Assembly: GCA_040385525.1 (NCBI GenBank)
Contig: JAZKHE010000001.1
Coordinates: 37,156-101,155 of the forward strand
Direction of reading: 5' to 3'
From: JAZKHE01 sp040385525
GTDB taxonomy: Bacteria; Bacteroidota; Bacteroidia; UBA4408
Length of the DNA stretch: 64,000 nucleotides
The notes under the pieces were generated by a model that saw only the letters and a program-made list of their open reading frames with translations, was not told the origin of the DNA and did no database searches. Below, piece by piece: positions 8,228 to 16,730 of this stretch (position 1 is its first letter; the number at the start of each line of letters is the position of its first letter). The translations under genes and the position numbers were made by a program.

Positions 8228-8665
8228 TTATTGTTTAAAGCCTACTAAAACAGCTACGCAACCGCTTGGTGCTATTGCAGCTTTTACTTCTGGAATAATA
8301 ACCTCAACAATTATTTGTTGAGTAGATTTTACATTAAAATCCCAAGTTGTAGCTAAATTATGGTCTTTACTGCTGAACAATAATTTTTTGTTTACATCTA
8401 ACAAATTGAATTGTACTTTTCCCAATTGCTCTTGTCCACAAACGCTAATTCTGTAATCTTGACCACTATAAAATGTCATTAATAACTCTGCTGTTTCGCC
8501 AGCCATTAATGTTGTACTGTTTAACTGTCCGTTATGAATATAAGGCGCTAATGTTGGCATACATTTTTTCTTTGTAAAACCATTACACTGAGCGTTTACT
8601 GAATTATTTATTACAATTGTAAATAGGGCTAAAAAAGCTACTTTAAGTATGTTGTTCATTTTCAT
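8228..8665 (-). CDS. Secreted protein of unknown function
   Basis: 145 residues with a signal peptide (1-25, cut after VNAQ). The mature part contains four cysteines (QCNGF, KKCMP, SVCGQ, SGCVA), which could form two disulfides in the periplasm. Alternating hydrophobic segments (AELLMTFYSGQDYRISVCG, QIIVEVIIP) suggest a beta-sandwich. No family is recognised. ATG 8663-8665 is chosen over ATG 8657-8659 because a rare strong Shine-Dalgarno-like sequence lies seven bases upstream. It lies 20 bases after the upstream lipoprotein gene and before a terminator, so the two form an operon. Confidence 0.75.
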   Translation of the reverse strand: MKMNNILKVAFLALFTIVINNSVNAQCNGFTKKKCMPTLAPYIHNGQLNSTTLMAGETAELLMTFYSGQDYRISVCGQEQLGKVQFNLLDVNKKLLFSSKDHNLATTWDFNVKSTQQIIVEVIIPEVKAAIAPSGCVAVLVGFKQ

Positions 8666-8672
8666 CTATATG

Positions 8673-8680
8673 TCCTCCCC
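8673..8680 (-). promoter_or_regulatory. Strong Shine-Dalgarno-like site GGGGAGGA
   Basis: On the minus strand GGGGAGGA sits seven bases before the ATG at 8665. Most starts in this window lack any purine-rich site, as expected for Bacteroidota, so this one stands out and decides the start. Confidence 0.6.
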
Positions 8681-8685
8681 TGTAA

Positions 8686-9585
8686 TTATTTAACCAATTT
8701 TGTTCTGATTTCTAAAACTTTTGCAGAGATAGTAGCTAATTGTTCTTTAGAAACTTTAATTTCTGTTGCAGGCTCATCACCACCTAAAGTTGTTACACCT
8801 TCAGATTTTGGAGCTTCTTTAGCAGTAACTTCTTCTGCTTTTAGTGTTCCAAAAATTTCGCTTAAAGCGTTTATATCAGCTAATAAAGCTTTAACACTTT
8901 CGTCGCTTTGAGAAGTTTCTAATAAACCTTTTAAGTTTTCGATAGTTAATTTTTGATCGGCAATGTGCTTAACGATATCTTGATTTTTAGTGCTTTTTTC
9001 TGCAATTTTTGTAGAAATGTATAAGCCTTCAATCCATCCGCCAGCAATAACTAAAGAAGAGATATGACCTTTATCGTTTTCTTTTAAGAATGCATCTGTA
9101 TTGTAGTATGAATCAGAAACGATTTGTAATAAAGAATCTTTATTGGTTGAGTTTTTTTCTAAACGAGTTAAAGCTTCTTCAGAAAGTGCATCGCCAATAC
9201 CTAAACCATCAGCCAATTTTTTTGTGGCTTGCATGTATTTTAACGACTCTTGTGTTTGATCGAAAATACTTGTGTAACTTAAATCGGCTCCGTAAATACC
9301 CAAGTTAATAGCCATTGCAGCTTGTGTAGTATATTTAGAAGCGTTTGCTACTGGATTTAAAATTGTTTTGTCAAAATTTGCTCCGCTCTTTTTAATAAGA
9401 TTAGCAATTTCTAACGGTGAAGGAATAGCAAAAAACACTTTTTGTGTTTTTGTTTTTACTTCAGCAACTACAGCGGTATCTAAACCTTCTGAGTCTTCTT
9501 TTGAACTATCGCCACCACACGAAGCAAACATAACTGCTGCTGTAGAAATGGCGCAAAATTTTATTGCTATTGCAGAAAATTTCAT
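8686..9585 (-). CDS. Lipoprotein of unknown function, helical
   Basis: 299 residues. The signal peptide ends in a lipobox (VMFASC, Cys22), followed by an acidic linker. The mature protein is largely alpha-helical (IPSPLEIANLIKKSG; LNPVANASKYTTQAAMAINL; HISSLVIAGGWIEGLYISTKI). Its opening and its repeated mention of a 'time-course' of helices resemble conserved Bacteroidota lipoproteins of unknown function. First gene of an operon with the secreted four-Cys protein. A promoter with TATCTTTG lies 33 bases upstream of the ATG. I cannot assign a role. Confidence 0.75.
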   Translation of the reverse strand: MKFSAIAIKFCAISTAAVMFASCGGDSSKEDSEGLDTAVVAEVKTKTQKVFFAIPSPLEIANLIKKSGANFDKTILNPVANASKYTTQAAMAINLGIYGADLSYTSIFDQTQESLKYMQATKKLADGLGIGDALSEEALTRLEKNSTNKDSLLQIVSDSYYNTDAFLKENDKGHISSLVIAGGWIEGLYISTKIAEKSTKNQDIVKHIADQKLTIENLKGLLETSQSDESVKALLADINALSEIFGTLKAEEVTAKEAPKSEGVTTLGGDEPATEIKVSKEQLATISAKVLEIRTKLVK

Positions 9586-9618
9586 ATCTGTTGGTTTTTA
9601 ATTTTTAATTAAGTTTTT

Positions 9619-9645
9619 CAAAGATATAAAATTATTTATATCAAA
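9619..9645 (-). promoter_or_regulatory. Promoter of the 9585 lipoprotein operon
   Basis: Minus-strand TATCTTTG (9619-9626) matches the -7 consensus. TTTG at 9642-9645 may be the upstream element, although the 15-base spacer is short. Confidence 0.5.
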
Positions 9646-9689
9646 TAGCCTATTTTATCGATAAAAAATTTAGTGCCAGATAAGTACTA

Positions 9690-9900
9690 CTAATTTCATT
9701 TCATGAAACAGCAACGCTAATTAAAAGGCTTTTGTGGCTCTTTACGTTCATTTTTTGTCTTGAAACAAAAAACGAACCAAAAAAATTCAAGACAAAACGA
9801 ATGCTTTCACACATAGCCACTCGCTTGCGCGTTTTGTCAGGCTCACCCGCGTATCTCGAATTTAACTGTTACAGGTAGTCCAAAATTTAGTGGTTTGTTT
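9690..9900. repeat. Intergenic palindromic repeat-like element
   Basis: This 342-base gene-free gap (9586-9927) contains TTTTGTCTTGAA (9753-9764) and its exact inverse TTCAAGACAAAA (9786-9797). Inside the left arm is a second small dyad (TTTTTTG...CAAAAAA). The flank at 9805-9860 is richer in G+C (CTCGCTTGCGCG, GGCTCACCCGCG) than anything near it. It resembles non-coding repeats I recall between genes in other Bacteroidota genomes. No reading frame is convincing. Confidence 0.5.
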
Positions 9901-9927
9901 AAATTAAAATTTTTTGTCTTTCGGTTT

Positions 9928-12756
9928 TTAATGCGCCTCTAGCCAATTTATACCAGAACCCAATTCTACTTCTAATGGAACTGCCAATTTAATAGCGTTT
10001 TGCATGTTCTCTTTTATTAAAGGTTTTATGGTTTCTACTTCGTTTTTATATACATCAAAAACCAACTCATCATGCACTTGTAAAATCATTTTACTTTTAA
10101 AACCATTGTCGTTAAGCGCTTTAAAGGTGTTTATCATAGCAATTTTTATCATATCGGCTGCCGTTCCTTGTATAGGTGCATTAATTGCGTTTCGTTCTGC
10201 AAAACCTCTTACAACTGCGTTTGCAGAATTTATATCACGCAAATATCTTCTTCTACCCAACATTGTTTCTACAAAACCATCTTTTTTAGCTTTTAAAATA
10301 CTCTCGTCCATGTATTTTTTTACGCCAGCATATTTTTCAAAATATTGCTCAATAATTTCTTTTGCTTCGGTGCGCGAAATATTAATTCTTTCTGATAATC
10401 CAAAAGCTGAAATGCCATAAATAATTCCAAAATTTACTGTTTTAGCTTTGCTACGCATATCTTTGGTAACCTCATCAAACGGAACGTTCCAAACTTTTGC
10501 GGCAGTGGCTGTGTGAATATCTTCGTGATTATTAAACGCTTCTATCATGCCTGCATCGCCACTTAACGAAGCAATTACACGTAATTCTATTTGCGAATAA
10601 TCGGCAGAAAGCAATACCGAATCTTGGTTGCGAGGAATAAATGCTTTGCGAATTAAACGCCCTTTTTCTGTACGAATAGGAATATTTTGCAAGTTGGGAT
10701 TATTTGAACTTAACCTTCCTGTTGCCGCTACGGCTTGATTGTATGAGGTGTGAATGCGACCTGTTTTTGAATTTATTAAAAGTGGAAGCGCATCAACATA
10801 CGTATTTTTAAGTTTTACTAATTCTCTAAAATCTAAAATTTTATTTATGATAGGATGCTTGTTTACGAGCTTAGCCAAAACCTCTTCGCCAGTAGCATAC
10901 TGACCTGTTTTGGTTTTTTTTGCTTTCTCGTCAATTTTTAAAACTTCAAATAAAATATCGCCCAATTGTTTTGGCGATGCAATATTAAAATTAGTGCCTG
11001 CCAATTCAATTATTTCTTTTTCGATAACGGCAATATCAGTTGCTAATTCCTGAGAAAAAACTTCTAAGGATTTTACATCGACGTTTACACCTTCTGCTTC
11101 CATTTGAGCTAAAACAGGCACAAGCGGAATTTCTACAGTCTCAAAAATTGATTTAGTAAATGTTTCGTTTAATAGTGGTTCAAATTTTTGTTTTAACTGA
11201 AAAGTTACATCGGCATCTTCTGCTGCATATTCTTTTATTTTTTCAAGTTCAACATCGCGCATACTTAATTGGTTTTTTCCTTTTTTTCCAATTAAACTAT
11301 CTATTTGTATGGGTTGATAACCTAAATAGGTTTCGGCTAAAACATCCATTCCGTGGCGCATATCGGGCTGAATTAAATAATGTGCCAACATAGTATCGAA
11401 CCATTTTCCTTTTACAGTTACTCCGTAATTAAGCAAAACCATATAATCGTACTTTATGTTTTGCGCTATTTTCTCGATGGATTCGCTCTCAAAAAATGGT
11501 TTAAACTCATTTGCAATTTGTTGTGCTTCTTGCTTATCTGCTGGCACAGCAACATAATAAGCTTCGTTTTCTTTAAACGAAAAAGACATGCCTACTAGCT
11601 CAGCAAAAAACGTATCTAAATCGGTTGTTTCGGTATCAAAACAAACTGATTTTTGCTGCATTAATTTATTTACTAATTCTGTTCTTTCTTCGGCTGTGGT
11701 AACTAAAATATAGTTGTGCAATACTGTTTCTGCTGTTTTGTAAACTACTGGTTCTTCTGTTGCTTCAGCTTCTTGCGAAGTATCACTAGCCAAAGCAAAC
11801 ATATCAATTTGATTGGTGTCTTTTTTCTTTTTTGTAGCAGATTCGTTTTCTAACTTTCCGGGAATATCTTCTCCTAACAAACGAGAGGCTAACTGACGAA
11901 ATTCTAATTCTTTAAATAACTCGCTCAACATTTCTTTATTCAAATCTTTGCGAATTAACTGCTCTTCATCAACATCTACTGGCACATCAATTATAATAGT
12001 GGCAAGCTTTTTCGATAGGATGGCTTTATCAACATTAGCTTCTACTTTTTCTTTTAATTTGCCTTTTAGTTTATCCGTATTTTGTAAAACATTTTCTATC
12101 GAACCAAAATCTTTTATTAATTGCATAGCCGTTTTTTCGCCTACACCAGGTATTCCGGGAATATTATCTACTTTATCACCCATCAATCCTAAAATATCTA
12201 TTACTTGGTCCACGCGCTCAATTTCCCATTTTTTACAAATTTCTTCAACACCTAAAATCTCTGCGCCATTACCCATTCGAGCTGGTTTGTATATAAAAAT
12301 GTTTTCGCTTACTAATTGTCCGTAATCTTTATCGGGCGTCATCATGTAAGTTATATAACCGTGTTGCTCCGCTTTTTTAGCCAGCGTACCAATTACATCA
12401 TCGGCTTCAAAACCATCATAACTAATAGTGGCTATGTTAAAGCCTTCTATCAATTTAAAAATGTAGGGCAATGCCAACGATAAATCTTCGGGCATTTCTT
12501 CGCGATTGGCTTTGTATTCGGTAAAATCTACATGCCTTTGTGTTTTTGCTGCAGTATCAAAAACAACGGCAATGTGTGTTGGTTTTTCTTTGTTTAAAAT
12601 TTCGAGCAAGGTATTGGTAAAACCAAAAATGGCTGATGTGTTTAAACCTTTAGAATTTATACGCGGATTGTTTGCAAACGCAAAATAAGAGCGATAAATA
12701 AGCGCAAAGGCATCTAAAAGAAAAAGTTTTTTTTTATCGGTGGGTGCTGATGTCAT
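9928..12756 (-). CDS. polA: DNA polymerase I
   Basis: 942 residues, three domains. The 5'-nuclease domain (about 8-300) shows LLDAFALIYRSYFAF, the DGFEADDVIGTLA metal site and GDKVDNIPGIPGVGEKTA. The 3'-5' exonuclease domain (about 345-530) retains the catalytic motif CFDTETTD, so proofreading is probably active. The family A polymerase domain (about 560-942) has motif A (SADYSQIELRV), motif B (RSKAKTVNFGIIYG) and motif C (QVHDELVF, His895/Asp896). It fills gaps and removes RNA primers during replication and repair. Divergent from the TrpG/PabA gene. Confidence 0.98.
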   Translation of the reverse strand: MTSAPTDKKKLFLLDAFALIYRSYFAFANNPRINSKGLNTSAIFGFTNTLLEILNKEKPTHIAVVFDTAAKTQRHVDFTEYKANREEMPEDLSLALPYIFKLIEGFNIATISYDGFEADDVIGTLAKKAEQHGYITYMMTPDKDYGQLVSENIFIYKPARMGNGAEILGVEEICKKWEIERVDQVIDILGLMGDKVDNIPGIPGVGEKTAMQLIKDFGSIENVLQNTDKLKGKLKEKVEANVDKAILSKKLATIIIDVPVDVDEEQLIRKDLNKEMLSELFKELEFRQLASRLLGEDIPGKLENESATKKKKDTNQIDMFALASDTSQEAEATEEPVVYKTAETVLHNYILVTTAEERTELVNKLMQQKSVCFDTETTDLDTFFAELVGMSFSFKENEAYYVAVPADKQEAQQIANEFKPFFESESIEKIAQNIKYDYMVLLNYGVTVKGKWFDTMLAHYLIQPDMRHGMDVLAETYLGYQPIQIDSLIGKKGKNQLSMRDVELEKIKEYAAEDADVTFQLKQKFEPLLNETFTKSIFETVEIPLVPVLAQMEAEGVNVDVKSLEVFSQELATDIAVIEKEIIELAGTNFNIASPKQLGDILFEVLKIDEKAKKTKTGQYATGEEVLAKLVNKHPIINKILDFRELVKLKNTYVDALPLLINSKTGRIHTSYNQAVAATGRLSSNNPNLQNIPIRTEKGRLIRKAFIPRNQDSVLLSADYSQIELRVIASLSGDAGMIEAFNNHEDIHTATAAKVWNVPFDEVTKDMRSKAKTVNFGIIYGISAFGLSERINISRTEAKEIIEQYFEKYAGVKKYMDESILKAKKDGFVETMLGRRRYLRDINSANAVVRGFAERNAINAPIQGTAADMIKIAMINTFKALNDNGFKSKMILQVHDELVFDVYKNEVETIKPLIKENMQNAIKLAVPLEVELGSGINWLEAH

Positions 12757-12783
12757 TTAAAATGTAATTTTATTGTCTAAAAA

Positions 12784-12791
12784 TACGTTTG
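12784..12791 (+). promoter_or_regulatory. -7 box TACGTTTG upstream of the amidotransferase gene
   Basis: TAnnTTTG match 37 bases before the ATG at 12829. No clear upstream TTG element at the usual distance. Confidence 0.35.
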
Positions 12792-12828
12792 CCACAGCAC
12801 AAACACAAATTTGATTTTAACAACAGCT

Positions 12829-13398
12829 ATGCAAAAAATATTATTGCTCGATAATTACGATAGTTTTACTTACAACCTCGTGCATTATTTTGAAGCAATA
12901 ACGGGCACTAAACCAATAGTTAAACGCAACAACGAAATAAGCATTGAGGCTATTGCTGATTTTGATGCCATTGTTTTATCCCCGGGGCCGGGCCTACCAA
13001 AAGATGCAGGAATTATGCCTGAGCTATTGCAAAAGTATAGCGCTACAAAAAAAATATTGGGTGTGTGCCTAGGGCACCAAGCTATTGCCGAACATTTTGG
13101 TGCGCAGCTAAAACAACTACAGCAAGTACAACATGGTGTTGCAAGCGAACTTAGTGTTTTAAAAAATGATTGTTTGTATAAAAATTTACCCGCTACATTT
13201 AAAGTTGGGCGTTACCACTCTTGGGTGGTAGATAACAGTAACTTGCCAGCTTGTTTAGAAGTTTTAGCTATTGATGAACAAAAGCAAATTATGAGTTTAA
13301 AACACAAAACATTACCCATTTGGGGCTTGCAGTTTCATCCAGAAAGTATTTTATCTGAACACGGAATGGAAATTTTGGAGAATTGGTTGAGGTGTTGA
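12829..13398 (+). CDS. Anthranilate/aminodeoxychorismate synthase glutamine amidotransferase subunit (TrpG/PabA)
   Basis: 189 residues from ATG 12829, normal for this family; an upstream TTG would add six residues without support. It is a class I glutamine amidotransferase: LLLDNYDSFTYNLVHYF at the start, oxyanion loop LSPGPG, nucleophile elbow GVCLGHQAI (Cys80) and QFHPESI with His170 and Glu172. It supplies ammonia to a chorismate-using partner (TrpE or PabB). No trp or pab partner is next to it, and sequence alone cannot separate the two roles. It may serve both pathways. Confidence 0.92.
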   Translation: MQKILLLDNYDSFTYNLVHYFEAITGTKPIVKRNNEISIEAIADFDAIVLSPGPGLPKDAGIMPELLQKYSATKKILGVCLGHQAIAEHFGAQLKQLQQVQHGVASELSVLKNDCLYKNLPATFKVGRYHSWVVDNSNLPACLEVLAIDEQKQIMSLKHKTLPIWGLQFHPESILSEHGMEILENWLRC

Positions 13399-13421
13399 AT
13401 GTATTAAAATATCGCTCAATT

Positions 13422-13967
13422 TTAATCATTTGAGAAAAGCAACCCCCACTTTCCTTGTTGGACTGTTTTATTAAATTTATCTCCAATCTGATATTGTTTT
13501 TTAACTCTTAGTTCTACTATTCTATTCAGTTGTGAATCTTGAATTTTGATGTAATGATTAGTTTTACCTTTGTTTTTAAAAGTATAATAGTCAATTATTT
13601 TTGCATTTAATATTATAGTTTTAGTATTCCCTAAATATGCGTTAGTTAATATTATCAGTGAAAGTGTTGTGCCAATCAAAATTACTGACATTCCTATCGT
13701 CATAAAAAAGATTCTGAAAGTTGAACGAAGCTTTATCTTTTTAATTGATTTATGTTGCTTAGTCTCATGTTGTTTTAAGAATTTTATATAGACAAAATAA
13801 CAAATTGGCATATTAATTAAAAGAATAGGTATCGAAAAGTATTTCATCGTCCAATTTACAGCTATATCTAGCTCAATAAAGTTAAACAAAATAGAAGGAA
13901 GAACCATTGTGAAAACACAAAGCCCAATAATCAAATAAAAAATTATCTTAATGCGTCTTGCTGTCAT
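13422..13967 (-). CDS. Small integral membrane protein of unknown function
   Basis: 181 residues from ATG 13967. Three hydrophobic helices are visible (about 7-30, 43-63 and 86-110), separated by a basic loop (KQHETKQHKSIKKIKL). The C-terminal 70 residues form a predicted beta domain (IILNAKIIDYYTFKNKGKTN, RIVELRVKKQYQIGDK), an arrangement reminiscent of DUF3592-type proteins. It is convergent with the amidotransferase (23 bases apart) and has its own short leader. Function unknown. Confidence 0.7.
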   Translation of the reverse strand: MTARRIKIIFYLIIGLCVFTMVLPSILFNFIELDIAVNWTMKYFSIPILLINMPICYFVYIKFLKQHETKQHKSIKKIKLRSTFRIFFMTIGMSVILIGTTLSLIILTNAYLGNTKTIILNAKIIDYYTFKNKGKTNHYIKIQDSQLNRIVELRVKKQYQIGDKFNKTVQQGKWGLLFSND

Positions 13968-14007
13968 CAATTTTTATTTAAATCTACAAAAAATACAGCA
14001 ATAAAAA

Positions 14008-14025
14008 AGCCCCATCACTGGGGCT
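14008..14025 (-). terminator. Terminator of the dipeptidyl peptidase III gene
   Basis: Stem AGCCCCA / TGGGGCT with a four-base loop; on the minus strand it is followed by TTTTTTAT. It lies between the dipeptidyl peptidase III stop and the next gene. Confidence 0.85.
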
Positions 14026-14052
14026 AATTTAAATTATTACTACAAACAATTT

Positions 14053-16122
14053 TTAGTTTACGCTTGGTAAAAAACTATGGTTTTTTGCGTAGTACAACAT
14101 TTGTGTTTTAAAATCGCTAGGGTATTCTACTTTTACATCAATAATTTTATCACCTTCCATTACAGGTACTAATCTAGGATTAATAAAGCCTGCGTAAGGT
14201 GCAATGTTTAATTTTGAGTAACGGTCTAACACTTCTTTGTGTAATGTTGGGTCAACTTTTACGCCGTAGTTTTCTACTAAGTTTTTTCCTGCGTTAAAAT
14301 CTCCTTCTGATTTTATACGTTGAATTTCTTTTAATAAATCACCAAACAACACACGTAATTTTGCATAATCGTTTACTACAAAATACGTTTTACCATCTTT
14401 TGTTTTCTTTTCAATTACATTGTCTTTTGCACCTTTTTCAAAACACCATTTAGCAACTAATTGACGGTTACGCATGTGTGCTTCTTCTACATCGTCGCCT
14501 AATTTTAAACGCACTAACTGTGTCATTAAACCATTACGGATATAATCGTTGTAAGCTGCTTTTCCAACATCTAACGATTTCATCAACCCCATATCAATTA
14601 ACTTGTTATCGTATAAATAAAACAATGCAACTAAATCGGCACGCGCTTCTTCTAAAGTTGATGCGTAATTTTTTAAGGTTACGTTTGATGGAGAAACGCC
14701 TTTGTTTAATTGACCTGATGCGTGACCTATCACTTCGTGCATATCTGTATGCAACATATCGCCGTAAGCACCGTGTTCTTTTTCTAATTTAACTTCTTCG
14801 TCAGTGTAAGCAAACTCTTTTAATAAACCGCCACCTTTTGCCATATCGTAAGCGTTTACAATATTGCCTAAGTTAACCGATTTAGAACCGTGATTTTCTC
14901 TAATCCACTCGTTGTTTGGTAAGTTTACACCAATTGGTGTTGATGGAGATGCATCGCCAGACTCAACAATAACTGTAATTACTTTTGCAGTAATACCTTT
15001 AACGTTTTTCTTTTTGTGCTCAGCCATAATCGAAGAATTATCTTCGAACCATTGCGCTTCTTTACTAATTGCTTCAATACGTTTTGATGCTTCCATATCT
15101 TTTATAGAAACCATTGATTCAAAAGTACCTTTGTGCCCTAATGGATCGCCATACGATTCGATATGACCATTTACAACATCTACTTGAGCTGTAATATCTT
15201 TTACCCAAGCAATGTTGTATTCGTTCCAAGCTTTTAAATCGCCTGTTTTGTGGTACTCAATTAATTTAGTTAATGATTCTTTTTGAGTAGCATTTTCAGC
15301 TAAAGGCAAAGCTTTTTCTAACCAAAAAACAATTTTTTCTAAAGCTGCAGAATACATTCCGCCAACTTTATAAACCTTTTCTACAATTTTTCCATTTTCT
15401 TTAACAACTTTAGAGTTAATACCGTATTCGTATGGCTCGTTGTTAAATTGCGCAGGTAATGTTTTATAAAAATCTTGAACTTCTTTTTGTGTTACACCTT
15501 CGTAAAAGTTAGTTGCAGAATTTACAACCATATCTACTTTTCCATCTAAATTAACTCTTTTTGAAGCAATTTTAGGGTCGAACATCACTGGAGAAATACG
15601 TGCTAAAAAAGCATCAACTGTTTCGCCAGCCAACACAGGTAAATTTTTCGCATCAACTTTTTTTACTAAAGTTGCAAAAAACTCTTGTGTAAACTCAGGC
15701 ATAATTTTCATACTTGAGTAGTGGTGATGAATACCGTTTGAAAACCAAATTTGTTTTGTATACGTTAAAAACTTGTTGTAGTCTGCGCTTGCAGTATCTG
15801 CAACATTAGCGTTTAAAATAGCTTCTAAGGTTCTTCTTATTGTTAAGTTGTGTTTGTTGTTTTGATCCCAAACAATATCGCGTCCTGCCAAAGCAGCTTC
15901 GTACAAGTAATAAGCTAATTCTTTTTGGCTTGCAGATAATTGCTCAAAACCTGGAACTTGGTAGCGTAAAATTCTTAAATCGGCAACTTGTTCTGTTTCA
16001 AATACAAACTCAGTTTGCGTTGAATCTTTTTGTTCTGTTGCTGTTTCTGATTTTTTAAAATCTTTACAAGCTGTTAATCCTACTAAAGCAGAAAATCCTA
16101 GTGCTAAAAATTTATTATTCAT
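14053..16122 (-). CDS. Dipeptidyl peptidase III family lipoprotein (peptidase M49)
   Basis: 689 residues. A lipobox (LVGLTAC, Cys19) marks it as an exported lipoprotein, unlike the cytosolic eukaryotic enzyme. The zinc site is HEVIGH (462-467) with the second motif EEARAD (491-496), the arrangement of family M49, which releases dipeptides from the N-terminus of short peptides. Other conserved pieces are NLPNNEWIREN and INPRLVPV. The HExxGH form lacks the extra residue of the HELLGH motif of eukaryotic DPP III, as in other bacterial members. Anchored outside the cytoplasm it probably takes part in peptide nutrition. Single gene with its own promoter and terminator. Confidence 0.93.
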   Translation of the reverse strand: MNNKFLALGFSALVGLTACKDFKKSETATEQKDSTQTEFVFETEQVADLRILRYQVPGFEQLSASQKELAYYLYEAALAGRDIVWDQNNKHNLTIRRTLEAILNANVADTASADYNKFLTYTKQIWFSNGIHHHYSSMKIMPEFTQEFFATLVKKVDAKNLPVLAGETVDAFLARISPVMFDPKIASKRVNLDGKVDMVVNSATNFYEGVTQKEVQDFYKTLPAQFNNEPYEYGINSKVVKENGKIVEKVYKVGGMYSAALEKIVFWLEKALPLAENATQKESLTKLIEYHKTGDLKAWNEYNIAWVKDITAQVDVVNGHIESYGDPLGHKGTFESMVSIKDMEASKRIEAISKEAQWFEDNSSIMAEHKKKNVKGITAKVITVIVESGDASPSTPIGVNLPNNEWIRENHGSKSVNLGNIVNAYDMAKGGGLLKEFAYTDEEVKLEKEHGAYGDMLHTDMHEVIGHASGQLNKGVSPSNVTLKNYASTLEEARADLVALFYLYDNKLIDMGLMKSLDVGKAAYNDYIRNGLMTQLVRLKLGDDVEEAHMRNRQLVAKWCFEKGAKDNVIEKKTKDGKTYFVVNDYAKLRVLFGDLLKEIQRIKSEGDFNAGKNLVENYGVKVDPTLHKEVLDRYSKLNIAPYAGFINPRLVPVMEGDKIIDVKVEYPSDFKTQMLYYAKNHSFLPSVN

Positions 16123-16144
16123 TGTTTTAAATTTTATTGGAGCA

Positions 16145-16152
16145 CAAATTTA
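16145..16152 (-). promoter_or_regulatory. -7 box TAAATTTG of the dipeptidyl peptidase III gene
   Basis: Minus-strand TAnnTTTG match 22 bases before the ATG at 16122. Confidence 0.45.
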
Positions 16153-16271
16153 TAATTATTATTGATTTTACTGGCTTTTTTAGACGAATGTGTTCGATTA
16201 TGAACTTTTTACTGTAATTGATGTTATAACACATATTTAAAGCCTTTATTTACAAGTAATTTAACAACGTT

Positions 16272-16730
16272 ATGAAACCACACAAATTAGTTACCGAAAC
16301 AATTATTCGCCGAAACATTAACGAAGTTTTTGATTTTTTTAGCAAAGCCGAAAACTTAAACGTATTAACACCTCCCGAATTAAGTTTTAAAATTTTAACT
16401 CCATTACCAATCATAATAAAACAAGGCGCTTTAATTGATTATAGAATAAAATTAAGTGGTATTCCGTTTAATTGGCAAACAGAAATTTGTACTTGGCAAC
16501 CTCCATATCGTTTTGTAGATCAACAATTAAAAGGACCTTACAAAATATGGCATCACGAACACAAGTTTGAGGAAACCGCAGAAGGCTATACAAAAATGAC
16601 TGATACGGTTACTTTTTTATCACCAGGCTGGATATTGGAACCGCTAATAAATAAACTATTTGTAGGGAAAAAAGTGCAGGAAATTTTTAATTACAGAACG
16701 GAACAACTTTTAAAATTGTTTCCGAACTAA
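16272..16730 (+). CDS. SRPBCC-fold ligand-binding protein
   Basis: 152 residues forming one SRPBCC/START-like helix-grip domain: ETIIRRNINEVFDFFSKAENL opening, IDYRIKLSGIPFNWQTEI strand, WQPPYRFVDQQLKGPYKIW and a long C-terminal helix (LEPLINKLFVGKKVQEIF). The PPYRFVD-QLKGPYxxWxHxH pattern is typical of cytosolic 'CDP-like' SRPBCC proteins that bind hydrophobic ligands; the ligand is unknown. No signal peptide. It is convergent with the PP2C gene, and the stop codons overlap by four bases. Confidence 0.85.
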   Translation: MKPHKLVTETIIRRNINEVFDFFSKAENLNVLTPPELSFKILTPLPIIIKQGALIDYRIKLSGIPFNWQTEICTWQPPYRFVDQQLKGPYKIWHHEHKFEETAEGYTKMTDTVTFLSPGWILEPLINKLFVGKKVQEIFNYRTEQLLKLFPN

